This document shows positions 7,735 to 15,995 of a stretch of DNA of 64,000 nucleotides, in pieces. The translations under genes and the position numbers were made by a program. This DNA is from an uncultured cyanobacterium (GTDB taxonomy: Bacteria > Cyanobacteriota > Vampirovibrionia > Vampirovibrionales > JAGQHJ01): positions 1-64,000 of the forward strand of contig CALAJO010000025.1 in the NCBI GenBank assembly GCA_937922745.1, given 5' to 3'. The notes under the pieces are model-generated. The model saw nothing but the letters and a program-made list of their open reading frames with translations, did not search any database and was not told the DNA's origin. Position 1 is the stretch's first letter, and each line of letters starts with the position of its first letter.

Positions 7735-8873
7735 AAAGGATTGCCGCTCCCGCCCGTCGCATCTTCTATGATTTGTTCCTGATCATACGCGCTGGGCGGA
7801 TTATCATCAGGGGTGGCCGTGGCCACGGGCTGGGCTGAAGTATTACCCGGCTTCTTGGCCGTCTGGGCATTCTCGTTTTTCGCCTTGATAAAGGTGGTTA
7901 CATTGCCTTGCGCATTAAACTGCCGGGGATCCATGGTAATCGTAACGATATCCCCTGTTACCCGACGATCGGGATCCTCGACTTGGGCGCGGCCGGTTAA
8001 AACAATCTTGTCGAGCTTCTCACTCTTTTTGTAAAACGTGGCTTTAGGGCCCTTGGCAATGTAATCGGCATAGTAAATTACGGCGTTGCCGTTGGCAATA
8101 AGGGTGCCGGTCTTATTGTCCATTTCCTGCAAGTGGGCAAGGACACGGGTTTTATTGCGGTTGCCGTTTTTATCCACTTCGTAGAATATGCTTTCGGTAT
8201 TTTTCTCCGCATAGATATCTTCGGTATCCACCTTCACGGTAATGGTCTGGCCATGCATTTCGCTGTCTCCCTGCACCAGGTGGGCACCGTTAATAAACAG
8301 CACCTTATCCGCCGTGTCATCCGGCTTCATAAAGATAATGGCCTCGGGGCTACTGCCCACGATGTCGTCCTTGGTGATGGTGACATTGCCAATGGCCCGC
8401 ATAATGTTCTTCTTGTCATCAAATATCTGGGAATCCGACTTGATGGTGACGCTCCCGTCTTTGCTACCGGTAATATTGGTCACAACCTTCCCGGTTGCGG
8501 TCATATTGCCGGATTTCAGTTCCATATCCAGCGTTTCAGCCTGGACGGTGTGTTTGTTATCCCCGCTGGTGCGGGTCATCGTCGGGCGGTTTTTAAAGAC
8601 CGCGTTTTCGGCCTCACCCTTGTCATCCAGCTTAATATCCGCCTGGGGGCCCTTAATCTGGGTGCCTTCCATCAGAACGTTTACATCCCCTGTAAACTGG
8701 GTTTGGCCTTCCTTGGGCTTAAAAACCTGCCGCTGTGAAGTCACCTTGATTTTCTGCCCGCTGGTCTGGGCCTCGGAAAAACCGGCGTTGAACATCAACA
8801 CCATCGACAGGGCTGCCAGGCCGATTTTTGCGACAGATACCGGTTTAAACGGAGAACGGTTTGACAAGTCCAT
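7731..8873 (-). CDS. lptA: LptA/OstA-domain periplasmic LPS-transport protein
   Basis: The 380-residue protein begins with a signal peptide (hydrophobic IGLAALSMVLMFNAG, cleavage near SEAQ) and then has repeated beta-jellyroll segments of the OstA type: FKPKEGQTQFTGDVNVLMEG, LKSGNMTATGKVVTNITG and further copies to about residue 320, ending in a low-complexity tail. It is longer than E. coli LptA (about 185 residues) and may stack two or more jellyroll units in one chain to span the periplasm. AGGAG lies seven bases before the ATG. It is the first gene of the lptA-lptB-lptF operon. Confidence 0.85.
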   Translation of the reverse strand: MDLSNRSPFKPVSVAKIGLAALSMVLMFNAGFSEAQTSGQKIKVTSQRQVFKPKEGQTQFTGDVNVLMEGTQIKGPQADIKLDDKGEAENAVFKNRPTMTRTSGDNKHTVQAETLDMELKSGNMTATGKVVTNITGSKDGSVTIKSDSQIFDDKKNIMRAIGNVTITKDDIVGSSPEAIIFMKPDDTADKVLFINGAHLVQGDSEMHGQTITVKVDTEDIYAEKNTESIFYEVDKNGNRNKTRVLAHLQEMDNKTGTLIANGNAVIYYADYIAKGPKATFYKKSEKLDKIVLTGRAQVEDPDRRVTGDIVTITMDPRQFNAQGNVTTFIKAKNENAQTAKKPGNTSAQPVATATPDDNPPSAYDQEQIIEDATGGSGNPL

Positions 8874-9012
8874 TACAGGGCTCCTACTTGAGAATGCGAA
8901 GGGTCTTATTTATGATAAATGACTGGTACGGGAAACAAAAGTTCTAGTTTCACAATCACGTCTCATCCTATTATAGTTAAAAGTACGTGAACAAACCGCA
9001 CTAAGGAATATT

Positions 9013-9627
9013 ATGTCGCTTTTCAGAAGTTTATACCTCCGAGAGGAAAAAGAGAAAGAACTCCAGTCCTTCTCCGAACGGCCATGGCCCAGCATCTTCC
9101 GCGATTCGCTGCCGACGCAGCCGATGAGTCATTACAGCCTCCTGGTCAAGATTGAAAGTCAGTTACCTAAATCCATCGACATGAAGCAGCTCTTCACGAT
9201 GCCCTCCTTTAACGAGAACCGGCGTATTACCAGCAAGGCCGGCTGGACTTATTATGGCCACTGGAAAGGCATCACGTTTCAGACGCTCTTCAGCCTGTTT
9301 GCCAATGCGCAGATTTACCCCTGGGTGCGCATGGAGTCCATGACCGGGTTAAGCTACGTCATTAACCGCCAGGATCTGATGAATTACCGCATTGTGACCG
9401 AGTGTGACGGCAAGCCTTTATCTTCCCTATACGGCGGCCCGTTGTGGATTCATAACTTCGATTACTATATCGAGTACAGCATTCCCCACGTCAAAACCAT
9501 TACCTTGATGCAGCATGAGGCAGGTCCATCCCACCCGATGGAAAAGCTGGGCTTTGATCTCAGCCATGCGCGTGTCGAACACGGCAAATACTACGACATC
9601 CACCACGAAAAGATCGCCACGCTGTAA
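9013..9627 (+). CDS. Molybdopterin-dependent oxidoreductase-fold protein lacking the Mo-ligand Cys
   Basis: The 204-residue protein resembles the sulfite-oxidase/YedY catalytic fold: it has HWKGITFQTLFSLF (family pattern W-x-G-[VI]-x[LF]-x-x-L[LF]), a central segment in which a substrate-channel loop is expected, and YGGPLWIHNFDYYIEYSIPHVK, matching the family's 'GPLR..vP..yG.k..KW' element. The conserved cysteine that ligates molybdenum in sulfite oxidases is not present where expected (VRMESMTGLSYVINR). There is no signal peptide. It may bind a cofactor differently or be a non-catalytic derivative. AAGGA precedes the ATG by five bases. It stands alone, divergent from the lpt operon. Confidence 0.55.
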   Translation: MSLFRSLYLREEKEKELQSFSERPWPSIFRDSLPTQPMSHYSLLVKIESQLPKSIDMKQLFTMPSFNENRRITSKAGWTYYGHWKGITFQTLFSLFANAQIYPWVRMESMTGLSYVINRQDLMNYRIVTECDGKPLSSLYGGPLWIHNFDYYIEYSIPHVKTITLMQHEAGPSHPMEKLGFDLSHARVEHGKYYDIHHEKIATL

Positions 9628-9657
9628 AGCAGGCTCTTGCCAGGTTGTTGCTCCTTA

Positions 9658-10194
9658 TCACACGAGTTGTTCCAAAGGCTCATGCTGAGCTACAGGCGCA
9701 TGACGACGAGCCTGTGAAGCTTTAAGATGGGACATCAGGGAGCAAACCCAATCCTTATTTTCAGGCATTTTGATAAAGATTTGCTTCGCGCCTGATTGCC
9801 ATGGTAGATTTTCAACCTGGATGTCGCCAAACGTTGCCGCTGCAATCATCTTATCCAGCAATGCAGATTGTTGTCCGGCCTGCCCTTTCAGCGTCATCCC
9901 AACCCATCTTAGCGCCAGACGAAGCTGGTCTTCGTTAAAGTGATCCACCACATACGCCTCCAGCCTTTTAATCAAGCTACTGCGGATCCGAACATCCTGA
10001 GGCTCCCCAGGGCGTGATTCATCACGCAATATCAATTCATCCGGAGCCAGGTCAGGCAATTCGTCACAGGCTTCTTGGTTGTATATAAAAAGGTTAAAGC
10101 TTCCACCGTTATTATCGGGCGCTTTCTGAAGGGCCAACATGCCACCAAAACGGATAGGTAAGGCACAATTCACTTTAGGAACAATGCTCGACAT
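9658..10194 (-). CDS. Hypothetical protein with PIRFGG motif
   Basis: The 178-residue protein starting MSSIVPKVN is not recognised. Residues 13-20 read LPIRFGGML, matching the short RF-x-G element of other small proteins here. The middle is acidic and helical (RSSLIKRLEAYVVDHFNEDQLRLALRW), and the C-terminal part contains a short domain ending in a Gln/His-rich tail. No signal peptide or membrane helix is visible. A TTG at 10215 is an alternative start. It lies downstream of and co-directional with the two-domain acetyltransferase gene. No function can be assigned. Confidence 0.6.
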   Translation of the reverse strand: MSSIVPKVNCALPIRFGGMLALQKAPDNNGGSFNLFIYNQEACDELPDLAPDELILRDESRPGEPQDVRIRSSLIKRLEAYVVDHFNEDQLRLALRWVGMTLKGQAGQQSALLDKMIAAATFGDIQVENLPWQSGAKQIFIKMPENKDWVCSLMSHLKASQARRHAPVAQHEPLEQLV

Positions 10195-10264
10195 TTTATA
10201 TAATCCAACATCCAATAAATACGACTTTGATAACTAAAACCAGGCAGAGGATAAAATTGCCTGT

Positions 10265-11290
10265 TTAAGCCGGGGAGGTGCGACCACCCCTGGCAAAGAG
10301 CAGAACCGGGTTTTTAGCTTGCAAAACCTTATCCTTGACCGGGATCCAATAGTCTTTCACCAGGACTTCAGCCGTGGCCAGACGCTCAAAACCTAAGCTC
10401 TCCAACACCTGGGCCTTGGCCTTGTGGAAGTCGTACACTTCAATCGTAATCCGAGGATTGGAGGCGCTTTTTTGCACTTGCTGCAATGCAAAAAGCAGCA
10501 GGTCTTCCAGGCCGCTCTCCCACACGGGACTGACCATGGCCGAAATGCTGAAGTGTTTGTAATCCCAGGTGGAAATGGACACGCTGCCGTATAAGTAATC
10601 CTGACGGGAAGGAACAACCACCCATCGCTTGAAGAATTCGCCTCGACAACGCCGTTTAAAGCTTTCCCAGGAAGATGGGAAAAAGTCCTGCGGAGACTTT
10701 CTCAGGCTGACGCGCACTTCAGGCACCAAGGTTTCGGAATGCAATTCCTGCAACTTGCGGCCATCAACAGGCTTGGCCTCTCGAAGGCCCTGAATCAGGA
10801 TGGTTTTCCCCTTCATGGTTTCCGGGATCCCTTCCAGTTGGTAGGTATGGATTTTAGTGCAATGCCGAAACCCGCAATCCTTCAGAAGGGCAAACCCCTC
10901 GGTATAGTGCGGATCGACATAGGCCAAGAAGGTTTCCACGCCCATAGCGCCGAACTTGTTGACAATGTAATAAACGAGCTGCTTGCCGACATCATAGGCA
11001 GCGTAAAAGTCCGGGTTGATTATCATCTGGTCTATCTTCCAGCGATCTTTACGATGCCCATCGCGACTGAGCCAGACCAGACCCATAACGGTATTGTCAT
11101 CCGTGGCGACGTAGATATCCGGAAGAAACTTGAAATGAAGGGGCAGCACCTTGTTCACTTTGTGGAAAGGCACATAAAGCGACCTGAAGCGATCAAGAAC
11201 CGGATAGCTGAACTCATCGCCGGTAAAGCGCTCCAGCAGCGCCAACACCTGCTTCAATTCCTTGTTGCCCAGGCTCCGGATCTTCGCCAT
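10265..11290 (-). CDS. Tandem GNAT N-acetyltransferase
   Basis: About 341 residues with two GNAT-like halves. The N-terminal half shows IYVATDDNTVMGLVWLSRDG, an acceptor strand and DVGKQLVYYIVNKFGAMGV, ending with GFALLKDCGFRH. The C-terminal half shows YGSVSISTWDYKHFSISAMVSPVWE, ITIEVYDFHKAKAQVLESLGFERL and VKDYWIPV. The second half keeps the 'LesLGFerl' strand but lacks an obvious acetyl-CoA loop, so it may be degenerate. The substrate is unknown. The ATG at 11290 fits the family start; a TTG at 11305 is the alternative. Confidence 0.75.
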   Translation of the reverse strand: MAKIRSLGNKELKQVLALLERFTGDEFSYPVLDRFRSLYVPFHKVNKVLPLHFKFLPDIYVATDDNTVMGLVWLSRDGHRKDRWKIDQMIINPDFYAAYDVGKQLVYYIVNKFGAMGVETFLAYVDPHYTEGFALLKDCGFRHCTKIHTYQLEGIPETMKGKTILIQGLREAKPVDGRKLQELHSETLVPEVRVSLRKSPQDFFPSSWESFKRRCRGEFFKRWVVVPSRQDYLYGSVSISTWDYKHFSISAMVSPVWESGLEDLLLFALQQVQKSASNPRITIEVYDFHKAKAQVLESLGFERLATAEVLVKDYWIPVKDKVLQAKNPVLLFARGGRTSPA

Positions 11291-11357
11291 CGTGCTATAA
11301 TACAATCCTCAATGCTTTCTTGATAATAGCATACATCGATTGCCCTATAGGAATGAG

Positions 11358-11849
11358 ATGGCCAACAAGACTAAAAATAGTGCAAAAGCAGGACATCCGA
11401 ACCGGACGGTTGCCGCCAACCGCCGCGCTTTTCACGAGTATAGCGTGCTGGAAAGCTTTGAGGCGGGTATTATCCTGACGGGAACCGAAATCAAGTCTAT
11501 CCGCCAAGGAAAGGTTTCTATTGCAGATAGTTTTGCACGAATCGAAAACGAGGAAGTCTTTCTCTACGGAAGCCAGATAACGCCCTATGAGAAAGGTAAC
11601 ATTCACAACCACGCGCAGGATCGCGTGCGGAAGCTGTTGATGAACAAGCGGGAAATCCAGCGCCTGTTAGGAAAAACCAAGGAACAGGGCTTGACGCTTA
11701 TTCCCCTGAATCTCTATTTTAAAGGGCCGTGGATTAAGGTTGAATTGGGGCTTTGTAAGGGTAAAAAGCTCCATGACAAACGGGATAGCATTAAAGCCCG
11801 CGAAGGAAAGCGCGAAATTGAGCGCGCAATGAAGAAAAGCAACGCATAG
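11358..11849 (+). CDS. smpB: SsrA-binding protein SmpB
   Basis: The 163-residue protein is SmpB, the partner of tmRNA in ribosome rescue. It carries the diagnostic N-terminal NRRAFHEYSVLESFEAGIIL, GTEIKSIRQGKVSIADSFA, the oligonucleotide-binding-fold core (EVFLYGSQITPYEKGNIHNH) and the basic C-terminal tail (GKKLHDKRDSIKAREGKREI) that mimics a codon-anticodon helix in the ribosome. AGGA precedes the ATG by five bases; a TTG at 11340 is the longer alternative. The gene converges on pdxA. The tmRNA gene itself was not found in the window. Confidence 0.97.
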   Translation: MANKTKNSAKAGHPNRTVAANRRAFHEYSVLESFEAGIILTGTEIKSIRQGKVSIADSFARIENEEVFLYGSQITPYEKGNIHNHAQDRVRKLLMNKREIQRLLGKTKEQGLTLIPLNLYFKGPWIKVELGLCKGKKLHDKRDSIKAREGKREIERAMKKSNA

Positions 11850-11866
11850 ACGCTTTAAAAAGCAGA

Positions 11867-12844
11867 CTATCTAAGCGTGAGTGAAGGATTATGTAGTGCC
11901 TTTCGAGAAACCAGGCGCTGCGCTTCGTCAATGGCGGCCAAAAGGCTCTCTTCGGAGGCAGTGCCCTTTCCTGCAATATCTTCCGCCGTGCCATGGCTCA
12001 CGGAAGTTCGAATAAACGGCAGTCCAATTGTTACATTGACGGCCTGGTACCCGGCAATCAGCTTAAAGGGGATCAGACCCTGGTCATGATAAATGGCGAC
12101 CACGGCATCATAAGGGCACTGTTGGGCATTAAAGCCCCGGAAGAAGCCATCCGCGGCAAAGGGGCCTTCAAATTGCGCGATACCCTTAGAAGCAAGACGG
12201 TGCATCAGGGGCATCAGGATTTCGCACTCCTCATGTCCGCCGATTTCACCGGCATGCGGGTTCATTCCCAACATTGCAATGCGCGGTTTTAGGATACCCA
12301 AAGCATATTTCAAATGATGCGCCAGGGTCTTTAACGCTATTTCGGTTTGCGGAGTATGCAGGGCAATCGGCACTTCCGCCAGTGGAATATGCCGGGTCAG
12401 CAGCATCAGACGAAAATTGCCGTAAACAAACAGCATCTCCGCCTTGGTCGTTTCATCTCCAAAATAGCGGTGGGCCAGTTCTTCCAGAATCTCCGTATGC
12501 CCGGAGGCCCAAATGCCGGCCAAGCGTAGATTATGCTTGGAGATGGGGCCTGTCACCAGTGCGTCAGCTTGCCCCTGCACAATAAGCTGAACAGCGCGCT
12601 CGATCGCATCGTAGGCAACCTGCCCAGGCTGTTCTGCCTGGATGTTAGTGATAATCAATCGTTCATCCCTTGGAAGTTTAAAGTCCAAACGTTCTGCCTC
12701 TACCTGAAGCGCAGAAAGCGAGCCAATCAGATGAAAACGGGCTTGTGGATAACGATGCCGATGCCGGGCCAGAAACTTGGCGGCGATTTCATACCCAATC
12801 CCGCTGGGATCACCGGGTGTGAGGCAGAGGCACGCGTTAGTCAT
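11867..12844 (-). CDS. pdxA: PdxA-family 4-phosphohydroxy-acid dehydrogenase
   Basis: The 325-residue protein has all PdxA landmarks: LTPGDPSGIGYEI at the start, VTGPISKHNL, the metal-binding histidine in GHTEILEE, MLGMNPHAGEIGGHE, AIYHDQGLIPFK and VTIGLPFIRTSVSHGTAEDIAG. Classical PdxA oxidises 4-phosphohydroxy-L-threonine in vitamin B6 synthesis. Here the gene overlaps by eight bases a DUF1537 kinase, an arrangement known from the PdxA2 branch that oxidises 4-phospho-D-threonate or 4-phospho-D-erythronate. Which substrate is used cannot be read from sequence alone. Confidence 0.92.
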   Translation of the reverse strand: MTNACLCLTPGDPSGIGYEIAAKFLARHRHRYPQARFHLIGSLSALQVEAERLDFKLPRDERLIITNIQAEQPGQVAYDAIERAVQLIVQGQADALVTGPISKHNLRLAGIWASGHTEILEELAHRYFGDETTKAEMLFVYGNFRLMLLTRHIPLAEVPIALHTPQTEIALKTLAHHLKYALGILKPRIAMLGMNPHAGEIGGHEECEILMPLMHRLASKGIAQFEGPFAADGFFRGFNAQQCPYDAVVAIYHDQGLIPFKLIAGYQAVNVTIGLPFIRTSVSHGTAEDIAGKGTASEESLLAAIDEAQRLVSRKALHNPSLTLR

Positions 12845-14180
12845 ATAAGACTTCTTCCTGGGATTCCAAGCCCTTCAGATTCCTGAAGATGGTGAGCAAG
12901 CTGAGGTAGTTGCCAAACCCCCCGGACTTGGTGACAATCCAGCGAGCCTGCTGATCAATCATCAGCGGAATGGAGGTATCTACCTGCTCCACAATTTGCA
13001 GGGAACGAACCCCGATTTTCTTGCAAACCGTGCTTGCCGTATCCCCTCCGGAGAGCAACAGCTTCGCATTGACGACATTCATGACCTCATTCGTCACATG
13101 CGCAAGCAATTCCACCGCCTTGGCGGAAGCCTGCGTGGGCGTAATGTTTTGCTCTTCGGCCATTACCACCGTTTTCTCGTAGTTATGCTCCGAAAGGGAC
13201 GTGGTAATAATTACCGTTGCGTTGGTTTTAAGAACCTGGATGATCTCCTGGATTTCTTCATCCACCGGGGCCAGGCCAAGGATTTGCAACGGGGTGAAGT
13301 AAAACACCCGCAGTGTTTCATCCGGCGCATAATCGCTAAAGTTGTCCATCAAGGCATTCACCTGATCCCGTGTGACCTTGCTGGCCGTGCCGATAACCAT
13401 GAGCAGTGGGGAGCGGTTGATAACCATATGAGGCCGCGGCGCCCGCTCGCGATGCAGAATCCATTTGCGACTCAGCGCCTTTGCCAACCCTGCGGAACCG
13501 CAGGGCAACACATTCACGTCCGAAGGCATCTTGTTAATCGCCAGGCTCAACTGCTCCAAATCCGTATCGGAGCAGGCATCCACAACAATAAGCTTTTTAT
13601 TTTCGGAAATCTGCTCTAGCAAAGCCATTTTGATGGGCCCGGCACCATCCATCACCTTGGAGAGCGGCACATATCCTACGATAGCTGGATCGGCTGTTTG
13701 CCCCAACAGGGTTGGAATATGGGATTCCCGCACCGGGAAAAGAGGATCACGGGCAATTTCCGTTTGACCCACCGGCAACCCGCGCACAATCTGATAGCCT
13801 CCCACGGTCCTGCGGCCTTCATCGGCATAAGCCGGCGCAATCACCGCGGCTTTCCAGCGCAGTTCATCCAGAATGGCCAGGCATTCCTGGGCGACATGGC
13901 CTCGCAGGGTCGAGTCAATCTTCTTGTAAAAGCGATCCAGCTTGGCTGTTTCTCGCAGGAAATGGACGGATTTGCGCACCGAGGCAATGGCGTCAAACTG
14001 CTCCAAGTGCCGAGATTCCGTATCCACCAGCAGGGTTTGGTTGCCGCCTGCAGGCGAGGCCGCCGTATAATCCAACAGGATGCGAGTATCCGCCCCTTCC
14101 AGATAGAACTGCAATGCCGTATCGCATGCGCCGGTCAGGTCATCCGCGATGATGCCGATGGATTCACCAGGTATTTGCAT
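12837..14180 (-). CDS. Four-carbon acid sugar kinase family protein (DUF1537)
   Basis: The 447-residue protein is a member of the kinase family that phosphorylates D-threonate, D-erythronate or related acids. It shows the N-terminal substrate site GIIADDLTGACDTALQF, RFYKKIDSTLRGHV, APAYADEGRRTVGG and a C-terminal nucleotide-binding domain with LLSGGDTASTVCKKIG and TKSGGFGN. It overlaps the following pdxA-family gene by eight bases, so its product is probably passed to that dehydrogenase: kinase, then oxidation and decarboxylation. No uptake transporter or regulator lies nearby, which leaves open a role in handling erythronate-type by-products of vitamin B6 metabolism. Confidence 0.88.
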   Translation of the reverse strand: MQIPGESIGIIADDLTGACDTALQFYLEGADTRILLDYTAASPAGGNQTLLVDTESRHLEQFDAIASVRKSVHFLRETAKLDRFYKKIDSTLRGHVAQECLAILDELRWKAAVIAPAYADEGRRTVGGYQIVRGLPVGQTEIARDPLFPVRESHIPTLLGQTADPAIVGYVPLSKVMDGAGPIKMALLEQISENKKLIVVDACSDTDLEQLSLAINKMPSDVNVLPCGSAGLAKALSRKWILHRERAPRPHMVINRSPLLMVIGTASKVTRDQVNALMDNFSDYAPDETLRVFYFTPLQILGLAPVDEEIQEIIQVLKTNATVIITTSLSEHNYEKTVVMAEEQNITPTQASAKAVELLAHVTNEVMNVVNAKLLLSGGDTASTVCKKIGVRSLQIVEQVDTSIPLMIDQQARWIVTKSGGFGNYLSLLTIFRNLKGLESQEEVLYD

Positions 14181-14217
14181 AAAAGGTCTTCACTTCTCAT
14201 ACAATAACTGAAAGGAG

Positions 14218-14637
14218 CTAGAACGGTGCGCGTTCCCCGCCGCCCTGGCTGCCGCTGTAGGCAAAGCTGCTGCCGCCGCCTTCGTTATCCCGCTTGCTGC
14301 CCAGGAATTTCACATCGGTTGCCACAACGGATAGGAAATCCCGCTCGTTGCCCGCATCATCGTTCCACTTACGAACGTTCAGGCGTCCGTTGACAGCCAC
14401 TTCGCGACCTTTCTTCAGGTATTCGCCAACCACCTCAGCCGTGCGTCCCCACACTTCGATGTTAAACCAGTCGGTTTCACGGTTATCCTTGGAACCGCCC
14501 CGGTTGACTGCCATGGAAAAGGATGCCTTGACGCTTCCCGATTCGAAATATTTAAGCTCCGGGTCTTGCCCTGTTCTCCCAACGATAACGACGCTGTTCA
14601 TTCCACCACTGCCCTGAAGTCTCTCATTTTCTTGCAT
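14218..14637 (-). CDS. ssb: Single-stranded DNA-binding protein
   Basis: The 139-residue protein has one OB-fold. It includes MNSVVIVGRTGQDPELKYFESG, FSMAVNRG and DWFNIEVWGRTAEVVGEYLKKG, with VNGRLNVRKWND close behind, then a Gly/Ser tail. The start at 14637 has AAGGG seven bases upstream and adds a 12-residue leader before MNSVV, where most SSBs start. The C-terminus ends GGGERAPF: the terminal Pro-Phe is kept, but the acidic cluster (DDDIPF in most SSBs) that recruits partner proteins is reduced to a single Glu. It may be an accessory SSB with weaker partner recruitment. Confidence 0.92.
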   Translation of the reverse strand: MQENERLQGSGGMNSVVIVGRTGQDPELKYFESGSVKASFSMAVNRGGSKDNRETDWFNIEVWGRTAEVVGEYLKKGREVAVNGRLNVRKWNDDAGNERDFLSVVATDVKFLGSKRDNEGGGSSFAYSGSQGGGERAPF

Positions 14638-15002
14638 CGCAATGCCCTTCTTTTCACATTCAATATATGGAGATGCTACATTATACGGGAAGCACCGGTA
14701 TGCAGCAAACTTTCGCCATCCCAGTTGAAATTTTCGTAATAATTGACATGGCTTAAAGCCGTTAGCCGCTTTGTTGAATCAATAGTAGCGAATACGACAA
14801 GTATCTCTGCAAGAACCGGAATCTGATAGAGCGGTTCTTTGACAAGCTCCAAGCAGTACCGTCAATTGGCAACACCCTATGAGAACTTCTCGGCAATGCT
14901 TAATCTCAGATCTCTTTGGTCATTTGGCTTAAATAAGGACACGCCTCAGGAACGTATCAAACAAATTCAAAGCATCTGGCATATCCGCAAGGCGCTTTTT
15001 GG
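14638..15002 (+). other. Intergenic region between ssb and the acyltransferase gene
   Basis: No convincing gene was found. The minus-strand side should hold the ssb promoter. An inverted repeat AAGAACCG/CGGTTCTT (14811-14818 with 14832-14839, 13-base loop) may be a terminator or operator. A plus-strand frame from about 14839 has protein-like composition but only a TTG or an internal ATG without a ribosome-binding site as start, and it runs into the next gene on the opposite strand. Confidence 0.4.
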
Positions 15003-15995
15003 TTATGCCTGCTCCGATGGCGCTGTTGCCTGGTTTTGCGATGTGGCGCCACGAATTGCTTTTGCAACATAGAGCTTGCCGATGACGGACTTGGGATTGG
15101 CGATATAAAGGGTTTTACACGACTCCTGATAACTTGATGCCTGGATTTTGTATGGATAATCGCCCGGCCCCATTTTATAGGTGGTGCATCCTCGTTCCGC
15201 AGCAAGCATCAGTCGGTGGTAAAGGCTGGTAATCCCTGGGTACAAGTCCGCGTAAGCTGGGGTATTAATCGTCATAAAGGTGTAAATCGTCCGATCGTCG
15301 GCAATAATGCTCATATTCTGGTTCACCAGCTTGTCATTCAAAAAATAGCCATCCAGGATCAGCCGGCCTTCGCGGAGCAGTTCCCTACCCCAATCCAGCA
15401 TAAAGGCCCGCTCTGTCTCGTCATGGAAAAATGAATAACCGCTTTTGTTATCCCAATATTGAATGTGATATGCAAAAAATTGTTCAAAGTAGGACGTGAG
15501 CTGGTCAGCGTGGTCATAAAATTCCAGGCGCGGTTGAAGGGGCTCGACCTTCTTAAGTTTTTTGCGAATATCCTTCCGGTTACTCAGGCTCTTGCGCATC
15601 ATGTAGGCCTCAAACCCGCCTTGCAAGTCAATGACATACTGGGGCTGATCAGGAATATGGTGCAGTTGAAGCCCGGCTTCTTCCAGTAAACGAAAAGCTT
15701 GAAAGGCTTCTCGTGTGTCGTTCCAGTGAACTTTAAAATAATGCCAATCCGTTTTTTGGCTAAACGTTAATAGGTCTTCTGCCGTTTTACTATCCAAATC
15801 CTGGTTCCAGGCATTATTCCAGCCTGCAATGGCCATTTCCTGCAATGTCAGCAACCCTTTCAGGCGGGGCCGCTTAACGACCATCAAGTTTTTATAACGA
15901 TCCTTGACAGGATATTTTTGAGGAAAGTGCTTCCACCAGATTTCATGAAATGCAGGGGTTTCAAATGGGCAATAGGTTGAGGTCGCCGGTATCAC
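15003..15995 (-). CDS. FemAB/CelD-like acyltransferase of the exopolysaccharide cluster (2)
   Basis: The 330-residue protein belongs to the GNAT-related Acetyltransf_6 (BioF2-like/CelD/FemAB) group. It shows the substrate-side segment LSNRKDIRKKLKKVE, then YFEQFFAYHIQYW, the cofactor strand LREGRLILDGYFLNDKLVNQN, YADLYPGITSLYHRLMLAAERG and YKMGPGDYPYK. Such proteins often acylate or aminoacylate surface polysaccharides. It overlaps the preceding paralogue by four bases (ATGA), and the same motif order appears in both, so they are a duplicated pair. It is the last gene of the exopolysaccharide operon. Confidence 0.75.
   Translation of the reverse strand: MIPATSTYCPFETPAFHEIWWKHFPQKYPVKDRYKNLMVVKRPRLKGLLTLQEMAIAGWNNAWNQDLDSKTAEDLLTFSQKTDWHYFKVHWNDTREAFQAFRLLEEAGLQLHHIPDQPQYVIDLQGGFEAYMMRKSLSNRKDIRKKLKKVEPLQPRLEFYDHADQLTSYFEQFFAYHIQYWDNKSGYSFFHDETERAFMLDWGRELLREGRLILDGYFLNDKLVNQNMSIIADDRTIYTFMTINTPAYADLYPGITSLYHRLMLAAERGCTTYKMGPGDYPYKIQASSYQESCKTLYIANPKSVIGKLYVAKAIRGATSQNQATAPSEQA

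Noticed and set aside
8133..8922. Two long plus-strand frames opposite the lptA-like gene
   Set aside because: They lie entirely over a well-supported gene in the tight lpt operon and show no domain.
12996..14207. Several long plus-strand frames opposite the DUF1537 kinase
   Set aside because: Shadows of the real gene; no recognisable domains or ribosome-binding sites.
14839..15072. Plus-strand frame with protein-like stretch (LRSLWSFGLNKD, then TPQERIKQIQSIW)
   Set aside because: Only a TTG or an ATG without ribosome-binding site is available, and it ends inside the opposite-strand acyltransferase gene; kept only as part of the intergenic note.
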